Below are positions 1 through 4,071 of a stretch of DNA of 5,398 bases, one piece after another. Positions within the stretch are counted from its first letter, which is position 1; every line of letters starts with the position of its first letter. The notes beneath the pieces were generated by a model. It did no database searches, had not been told where the DNA came from, and saw nothing but the letters and a program-made list of their open reading frames with translations. The position numbers and the translations under genes were made by a program. This DNA is from Verrucomicrobiaceae bacterium (GTDB taxonomy: Bacteria > Verrucomicrobiota > Verrucomicrobiia > Verrucomicrobiales > Akkermansiaceae): positions 1 through 5,398 of the forward strand of contig JAIXVN010000038.1 in the NCBI GenBank assembly GCA_027483005.1, given 5' to 3'.

Positions 1-558
1 AACGTCCGCATGGGCTTCACCTGGGGCGGCGAGGAGAAGATCGCCAAGGCGGTCCAGCTCTCCACCGTCCGGCGTCGCGACGGCTTTCTGGATATCGTCC
101 TCCGCTACTACGAAAACGAGGTGCTGGAGGGCTCCGACACCTCCCAGGCCCCCACCCAGATCGACAACAAGCCTTTCGCCGAGGTCGTGCTGCTTGAGGA
201 CGTCAATTATTTCGAATGGCGGGTACTCGATGGTCGCACGATGGAATGGCAGTATGACTGGGAAATCCAGGGTCGCCTCCCGTTGCAACTCGAGCTCAAG
301 GTTGCCTTCGGCGCGGACGGTGACGAGATCCGCCAGATTTTCTGGCTGACTCCGAAACAAAACCCCGAGGTCATGATGCGCCAGCTCCAGCAGGGCCAGG
401 GCAATCGTCCGTCCGGCGGGGCTGGAGGCGGCGGAGCAGGAGGAGGCATCGAGCTCAATCCTGGCGGCGGACCAGTCATCCCGCCAGGTGGCGGCGGAGG
501 TGGCGGCCAAGGAGGCCCCGGTCCTCGCCCAGGTGGTGGAAACGGAGGCGGCCGATGA
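1..558 (+). CDS. gspJ: GspJ-like minor pseudopilin, 5'-truncated by window edge
   Basis: Probable type II secretion minor pseudopilin J, a component of the pseudopilus tip in the periplasm. The frame is open to base 1, so the gene very likely starts upstream; the ATG at 10 is probably internal, and the prepilin cleavage motif and N-terminal helix lie outside the window. Counting from that ATG, residues 57-97 show the pattern typical of GspJ C-terminal domains: a LLEDV strand, F-E-W-R-x-L-D-G, W-x-x-x-W, then L-P-x-x-L-E-L (FEWRVLDG, WQYDWE, LPLQLELKV). Residues 107-114 give the closing strand (IRQIFWLT). From about residue 129 to the end (182) the protein becomes a low-complexity Gly-rich tail with some Pro, which is not usual for GspJ. 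The stop overlaps the start of the downstream gspK-like gene (ATGA), and J followed directly by K is the standard gsp order. Family call rests on motif pattern plus neighbour; a divergent PulJ/PilW-type pseudopilin is the alternative. Confidence 0.75.
   Translation, partial: NVRMGFTWGGEEKIAKAVQLSTVRRRDGFLDIVLRYYENEVLEGSDTSQAPTQIDNKPFAEVVLLEDVNYFEWRVLDGRTMEWQYDWEIQGRLPLQLELKVAFGADGDEIRQIFWLTPKQNPEVMMRQLQQGQGNRPSGGAGGGGAGGGIELNPGGGPVIPPGGGGGGGQGGPGPRPGGGNGGGR
394..555 (+). repeat. Gly-rich low-complexity coding tail of the GspJ-like gene
   Basis: The last ~54 codons of the GspJ-like gene are dominated by GGN glycine codons, with scattered Pro, Asn, Gln and Arg. The DNA is a degenerate run of GGC/GGA/GGT triplets rather than an exact tandem repeat. 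It encodes a probably disordered extension after the folded pseudopilin domain. The end of the tail also supplies the GGAGG in front of the next gene. It contains a perfect 8-base inverted repeat (CCTGGCGG at 460-467, CCGCCAGG at 481-488), probably a by-product of adjacent Gly and Pro codons. Confidence 0.8.
544..548 (+). promoter_or_regulatory. Shine-Dalgarno for the gspK-like gene
   Basis: GGAGG lies 6 bases before the ATG at 555, inside the final glycine codons of the upstream gene. It supports ATG 555 as the start and fits translational coupling across the ATGA overlap. The surrounding region is full of GG-rich triplets, so the match could be partly fortuitous. Confidence 0.55.
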
Positions 559-1493
559 TCTCCAGCTTCCGACCACCCCATCGCCGCAGCGGCGCCGCCC
601 TGCTCGCCGTGATCATGCTCATTGCCATCCTTTCTTTGGCAGCCCTGACCACCACCCGCGTGGTCTCCTTCGACATGAACGTGGCTTCCGCGAGGATCCA
701 CGGCTTCCGTGCCAAACAGCTCGCCGAAATGGGCGTCGCGGTGGGGTCCAATCCCGTCGTGAAGCGCACCGATCCGATCCTCCATCGCGGCGATGAGGAA
801 ACGGGTGAGGGCTTCGACGTCAAAATCCTCTCGGAGGGTGCTCGTTTCAATCTCAACGCCATCCTGCTGCGCGACGACAAGGCCCTGCTGCGAACCATCT
901 TCATCGACTGGGGACTCGATCTCGATTCCGCCCAGGCGATTACCGATGCCATGTCCGATTGGATCGATGGCGATGACGAACTCGCCCTCAACGGAGCCGA
1001 ACGGGAGTGGTATGAGAAGGAGGGACGGACCAACCAGCCCTTCAACCGCCCGTTTTACAGCCTCGATGAGGTCCGCCTGGTCCGTGGCATGGATCAGATC
1101 GAGGCGCTGAAGCCCGACTGGCGGAACTGGTTCACCATCTGGAGTTCCGGAGCCCTTGATGCCAATGAGGCCTCCGCCGAACTCATCGCCGCCGCCGCCG
1201 AGGTCACCGTGGACACGGCCGATCAGGTCGTCGAGCAGGTGAGGGGACCGGACGGCATCCGCGACACCGAGGACGACGCCCCGTTCCAGAATGTCAATGA
1301 GGTCCTCGCCCTGTTGGGAGTGGACACCAACGCCCGGCCTGACATCCTCCAGCGCTTCACGGTGAACGACACCACCGTCCGCATTGAAAGCATCGGCAGC
1401 GCCGAAGGGGCGAAACGCAAGATCATCCTCACTCTCCGCAACCGCAACGGCCGTCCGGCCATTCTTGAACGATCCGAAGAAGTCATCCCGTGA
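555..1493 (+). CDS. gspK: GspK-like minor pseudopilin (type II secretion protein K)
   Basis: Minor pseudopilin K, expected at the tip of the periplasmic pseudopilus with I and J after processing by prepilin peptidase. The 312 residues are close to usual GspK length. Residues 1-13 are a short basic leader ending in R-R-S-G; cleavage is predicted after G13, giving mature A-A-L-L and a hydrophobic helix to about residue 31. The position +5 Glu of ordinary pseudopilins is absent (Ala18), as in known GspK proteins. SEGARFNLNAIL (93-104) corresponds to the family's D-E-x-G-R-x-N-L-N element. DAMSDWIDGDDE (131-142) followed by NGAE (146-149) and FYSLDEVRLVRGMD (167-180) is the GspK signature block. 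WSSGALDANEAS (196-207) matches the conserved G-x-x-N-x-N-x-A element. A second Asp-rich stretch, GPDGIRDTEDD (231-241), may bind calcium. The start overlaps the upstream stop and the stop overlaps the downstream GTG, indicating tight cotranslation. Confidence 0.93.
   Translation: MISSFRPPHRRSGAALLAVIMLIAILSLAALTTTRVVSFDMNVASARIHGFRAKQLAEMGVAVGSNPVVKRTDPILHRGDEETGEGFDVKILSEGARFNLNAILLRDDKALLRTIFIDWGLDLDSAQAITDAMSDWIDGDDELALNGAEREWYEKEGRTNQPFNRPFYSLDEVRLVRGMDQIEALKPDWRNWFTIWSSGALDANEASAELIAAAAEVTVDTADQVVEQVRGPDGIRDTEDDAPFQNVNEVLALLGVDTNARPDILQRFTVNDTTVRIESIGSAEGAKRKIILTLRNRNGRPAILERSEEVIP
1476..1482 (+). promoter_or_regulatory. Shine-Dalgarno-like site for the gspL-like gene
   Basis: GAAGAAG sits 7 bases before the GTG at 1490. 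It favours this GTG over the in-frame ATG at 1514 and is consistent with the GTGA overlap with gspK. It is a modest match to the anti-Shine-Dalgarno sequence. Confidence 0.45.
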
Positions 1494-2734
1494 GCAAACA
1501 GTCCGACAATGCAATGCTGGTGCCTGGTGAGGCAGGCTGGGAAATCTGGTCCGGCTCCCCGGAGGCGGGATTCACCCTCCTCTCCGCCGCTGAGACCACC
1601 CGCGCCGCCGATCTCACAGGAGTCCCCGCAGGCGACGTGCTTCTGCTTTTCCCCGTCAAGGCGACGACCTCCCTGCCGCTCCGGGTTTCGACGACCGACG
1701 AGTCCCTTTTCCCCGAACTCTCCGCCCTGCACGCCGAGCGTCTCGGGCTGCGTCCGGACCCGATGGCCGGGCAGTTGACCGATCAGTTCGTCGTGGCCCA
1801 GGAAGGGGAGAACACCGCGCTGCTCTCCGTGATCCTGCGCACTCCCGGCGAGGGCGAACTGCCCACCCGCAGCCCCAAGGAGTTCGATCTTTCCGCCCGG
1901 GCCATTCCTTTCATCGGTGACTCGCTGGTGATCTGGCGGGAGTTCCACCGCTGGGTCTTCGCCCTTTCGGTGGGAGGAAAGCTCGCCTACAGCCAGGCGA
2001 CGTCGATCGACACCCCCGTGCCCGACGAAAGCCTCGTCCGGGAGATCCGACTCTCGCTGATTCAGCTTTCACTTCAGGGGCTCGATTGCAAGCCGTCCAA
2101 GGTCATCCTTTACACCGCCGGAAATCCCACGCCGGGTGCCCTGGTTGGAGCCTTCGGAGCCAGCGTCGAGGTGCTGCCCAAGCCCGCCCCGGTTCTTCCT
2201 TCCCTCAGGAGCAAGCTCCTCCCGGCCGACGTCCGCGCCGCCCGGCGGGAAGCCGCGAAGAAGCAGCAGATTTTCGCTGCCGTCGCCGTCGTGGTGCTCG
2301 CCTACCTCGGCCTCGCCGGTTGGTTCGGTTACAATCTCTGGAAGGACTCCCGCGAGGTGGCCAAGCTTCGCGCCGAGGCCGAGAATGTCGCCCCGGAGCG
2401 CATCGCCTACGTGACCCACGTCTCCAAATGGGAGGAGCTCGGCCCGGTGGTCGATATCTCCAAGTCCCCGGTCGAAATCCTCTACCGCTGCGCCCAGGCG
2501 ATCCCTGTCAACAGCGGCCTGCGCCTCAAGACCGCTGAAATGAACGACGGCGAGGTCAAGCTCATCGGCGAGGCCGGCAACCCGAAGCCGATCAACGACT
2601 TCAACCTCGGTCTTTCCAAGAGCAACCTGCTGGTCGGCTACAAGTGGGACCCCCAGCCCCCGAACCAGACCGCCAAGGGCTGGGATTTCATCTTCACCGG
2701 CCACGCGCCCGGCACCACCGAGGCCCAACCCTGA
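1490..2734 (+). CDS. gspL: GspL-like inner-membrane platform protein (PilM/PilN-type fusion architecture)
   Basis: Probable GspL: its cytoplasmic part would contact the secretion ATPase and its periplasmic part would pair with GspM. The 414 residues are about the normal GspL length. Residues 1 to ~240 form a soluble domain that fits the divergent actin-like cytoplasmic fold of GspL/PilM in size and position, but I see no clear nucleotide-binding motif, as expected for GspL. A basic patch (R/K-rich, 239-258) precedes a single transmembrane helix at about 261-280, giving an N-in topology. Residues 285-300 are a short charged helix. Residues ~325-408 look like the small ferredoxin-like periplasmic domain seen in GspL/PilN (strands around LRLKTAEM, VKLIGEA and WDFIFTGH). 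The GTG start overlaps the gspK stop by four bases. Sequence similarity is weak; the call depends on architecture plus its position between K and M. Confidence 0.8.
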   Translation: MSKQSDNAMLVPGEAGWEIWSGSPEAGFTLLSAAETTRAADLTGVPAGDVLLLFPVKATTSLPLRVSTTDESLFPELSALHAERLGLRPDPMAGQLTDQFVVAQEGENTALLSVILRTPGEGELPTRSPKEFDLSARAIPFIGDSLVIWREFHRWVFALSVGGKLAYSQATSIDTPVPDESLVREIRLSLIQLSLQGLDCKPSKVILYTAGNPTPGALVGAFGASVEVLPKPAPVLPSLRSKLLPADVRAARREAAKKQQIFAAVAVVVLAYLGLAGWFGYNLWKDSREVAKLRAEAENVAPERIAYVTHVSKWEELGPVVDISKSPVEILYRCAQAIPVNSGLRLKTAEMNDGEVKLIGEAGNPKPINDFNLGLSKSNLLVGYKWDPQPPNQTAKGWDFIFTGHAPGTTEAQP

Positions 2735-2740
2735 TTTCTT

Positions 2741-2780
2741 GCCGACAGACCAACAATTTCCCGGTCCTGCGGCTTTCTTG
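2741..2780 (+). terminator. Weak hairpin with T-rich tail after the gspL-like gene
   Basis: GCCG-a-CAG-ACC (2741-2751) can pair with GGT-c-CTG-CGGC (2763-2773), giving ten base pairs interrupted by two single-base bulges around an 11-base loop, followed by TTTCTT. It lies seven bases after the gspL stop and resembles an imperfect intrinsic terminator or attenuator. The bulges and short U-tract make it weak, and the downstream genes clearly belong to the same system, so at most it would reduce read-through or act as an RNA processing/stability element. Confidence 0.25.
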
Positions 2781-2810
2781 AAAAGAGCGCCAGTCCGCTC
2801 AGCCGATCCA

Positions 2811-2845
2811 CTCCCTTTCCCGTCCGCTTCTCCGCTTCCTTCCTC
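2811..2845 (+). promoter_or_regulatory. Pyrimidine-rich leader of the gspM-like gene, no Shine-Dalgarno
   Basis: Only 3 of these 35 bases immediately before the ATG at 2846 are purines, so no Shine-Dalgarno pairing is possible. The same style recurs before the secretin gene at 4072, and both leaders contain TTTCCCGT (2816-2823 here). Such tracts may be recognised by ribosomal protein S1 or simply keep the leader unstructured. I see no convincing -35/-10 promoter in the rest of the spacer. Confidence 0.4.
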
Positions 2846-3379
2846 ATGTCCAGCCGCGAAAAAAAACTCCTGATCTTCTTCGCCGTCGCGGGATTCATCG
2901 TGCTCAACTTCTTCGGGGCCAACCAGCTTTTCGCCTACCAGGCCAGGATCAAGGCCGACCGCCAGGCCGCGGAAAGCGAGCTCAAGACCGCTGAGGTCTT
3001 TGTGGAGAGCAAGGATCAGGTCATGGACGAAATGGATTGGCTGGCCGAACACGAGCCGGAAGCCTCCGAGGACCAGGTCGTTCAAACCAATCTCCAGCAG
3101 CTCGCCGAGTCCGAGGCCCGCAATGTCGGTCTCACCATCAAGACCGGCGGCCAGAAACTCCTTCCCACCGACAAGACCGGCCCGAATTACCACCGCGCCA
3201 AGGTCGAGTTCACCGTCACCGGCACCGAGCAGGCCCTCTACGGCTGGATCGCCAAGCTCCAGGTGCCCACCCAATTTCGCGCCGTCACCTTCCTCCGCCT
3301 CCAGCCAAACCGCGAGGATGACACCAAGATCGATGCCACCTTGATCATCGAGCAATGGTTCGTCCCCGCCACCACCTGA
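2846..3379 (+). CDS. gspM: GspM/PilO-like inner-membrane platform protein
   Basis: Probable GspM, the bitopic partner of GspL in the inner-membrane assembly platform. The 177 residues match usual GspM/PilO size. A short polar N-terminus (MSSREKK) is followed by one transmembrane helix at about 8-25, then a charged helical, likely coiled-coil segment (~31-65). A compact alpha/beta domain at ~78-175 follows the PilO/GspM pattern: a helix (LQQLAESEARNVGL), a strand with polar turn (KVEFTVTGTEQAL), a helix ending K-L-Q-V-P, then strands AVTFLRLQP and ATLIIEQWF. The start is well constrained: the in-frame codons between the gspL stop and this ATG contain no ATG, GTG, TTG or CTG. An unusual run of eight A occurs at codons 5-7 (2859-2866). 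The following gene starts four bases after the stop. PilO is the alternative family name for the same fold. Confidence 0.8.
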   Translation: MSSREKKLLIFFAVAGFIVLNFFGANQLFAYQARIKADRQAAESELKTAEVFVESKDQVMDEMDWLAEHEPEASEDQVVQTNLQQLAESEARNVGLTIKTGGQKLLPTDKTGPNYHRAKVEFTVTGTEQALYGWIAKLQVPTQFRAVTFLRLQPNREDDTKIDATLIIEQWFVPATT

Positions 3380-3383
3380 TGCC

Positions 3384-4022
3384 ATGAGACCTTCGAAATT
3401 CCTCGCCGCCCTCATTCTCGCCACCTCACTCGCCCACGCTGCTCCCCCGAGCCCGGTGGGCTTGACACGCTACGCGGGACTTTGGAACAACTCGCCTTTC
3501 ACCACGAAGCCGATCGTTGAAGGCCCGATTGACGTCAACCCCTTCGAGGACTACGCCCTCGGCGGCGTGACTCCGGTGGATGGCGGGGACTATCTTGTCA
3601 CCCTGTTCAACAAGAAGAAGCCCGAGGAACGCATCCGGATTCCTGGCAATACCCTTGGACTCAAGGTGAAGGAAGTCCACCCAGGCACCAAACCTCTCTC
3701 CACCACAGTGATGATCACCAATGGGGTGAAATCCGGCCTGGTGGGCTTCGATGACAAGCTCCTCGCCATCAAGGCCCCCGTCGCCGCCAAGCAGCAGCCG
3801 GGTCAGCCAGGACAGCCCAACGGCCAACCGGTGCAGCCCGGTCAGGCCAACAACGGTCAGCCGGTTCCCCAGCCGCAGATTCAGCCGCCGAACCTGAACA
3901 ACCCGAACCCGGGAGCCCGCCCTGGATTGCCCGTGGCTCCCGGCAGCACCAATGGACAGAACGGCGTGAACACCCGTCCACCCCGTCCTCGCGTCGTCCC
4001 GGTCCCGCCGCCCACCCGCTGA
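3384..4022 (+). CDS. Exported protein of unknown function, candidate GspC/PilP-position linker
   Basis: I do not recognise this 212-residue protein by sequence. It has a clear Sec signal peptide (MRPSK, then a hydrophobic stretch 6-17, AHA^A cleavage after residue 19). There is no cysteine, so it is not a PilP-type lipoprotein, and no transmembrane anchor after cleavage. Residues ~27-131 look like a small beta-rich domain, starting Y-A-G-L-W-N-N-S-P-F-T (30-40) and including GGVTPVDGGDYLVTLFN, I-R-I-P-G and VKSGLVGFDDKLLAIK. From ~135 to the end it is a disordered-looking tail rich in Gln, Pro, Gly and Asn, ending in Pro/Arg. It starts four bases after the gspM-like stop and precedes the secretin, the place occupied by pilP between pilO and pilQ in type IV pilus operons. 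A role joining the inner-membrane platform to the secretin, replacing GspC, is inference from position and from the small beta domain. A general periplasmic accessory protein is the alternative. Confidence 0.85.
   Translation: MRPSKFLAALILATSLAHAAPPSPVGLTRYAGLWNNSPFTTKPIVEGPIDVNPFEDYALGGVTPVDGGDYLVTLFNKKKPEERIRIPGNTLGLKVKEVHPGTKPLSTTVMITNGVKSGLVGFDDKLLAIKAPVAAKQQPGQPGQPNGQPVQPGQANNGQPVPQPQIQPPNLNNPNPGARPGLPVAPGSTNGQNGVNTRPPRPRVVPVPPPTR
3790..4010 (+). repeat. Gln/Pro/Gly/Asn-rich low-complexity coding tail
   Basis: Codons here encode degenerate G-Q-P and Q-P-G units (around 3790-3870) passing into P-Q, P-N and finally Pro/Arg-rich sequence. At DNA level the unit is a variable CAGCC(G/C)GGT-like pattern, imperfect and not a clean tandem array. 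It gives the 3384-4022 product a C-terminal extension likely to be unfolded and flexible in the periplasm. Confidence 0.75.
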
Positions 4023-4071
4023 TTCCTTGCCATCCTTTTCCCGTTTCACTTCGTCACCGCTTTCGTTTCCC
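4023..4071 (+). promoter_or_regulatory. Pyrimidine-rich leader of the secretin gene, no Shine-Dalgarno
   Basis: Forty-one of the 49 bases between the upstream stop and the ATG at 4072 are C or T, and there is no purine-rich ribosome binding site. It shares TTTCCCGT (4037-4044) with the leader before 2846, at a similar distance from the start codon (27 versus 22 bases). No promoter or terminator is evident, so the gene is likely cotranscribed with those upstream. Confidence 0.4.

Noticed and set aside
460..488. Perfect 8-base inverted repeat (CCTGGCGG / CCGCCAGG) with a 13-base loop
   Set aside because: It lies inside the Gly/Pro-coding tail where GGC and CCG codons readily create such complementarity, and no T-tract follows it.
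207..1514. 435-codon open frame on the minus strand over the J/K genes
   Set aside because: It overlaps genes with strong family signatures on the + strand. Its product is dominated by Pro/Gly runs that mirror the Gly-rich tail and codon bias of the sense genes; long antisense frames are common in GC-rich DNA.
2069..3424. 451-codon open frame on the minus strand over gspL/gspM-like genes and the spacer
   Set aside because: The product is a Gly/Leu/Glu-rich string with no recognisable domain. The sense genes explain the region, and the frame is the usual complement of GC-biased third positions.
3790..3880. Possible CRISPR or tandem-repeat array
   Set aside because: The repeating units are degenerate codons for Gly-Gln-Pro in frame with the gene; there is no fixed repeat length and there are no spacers.
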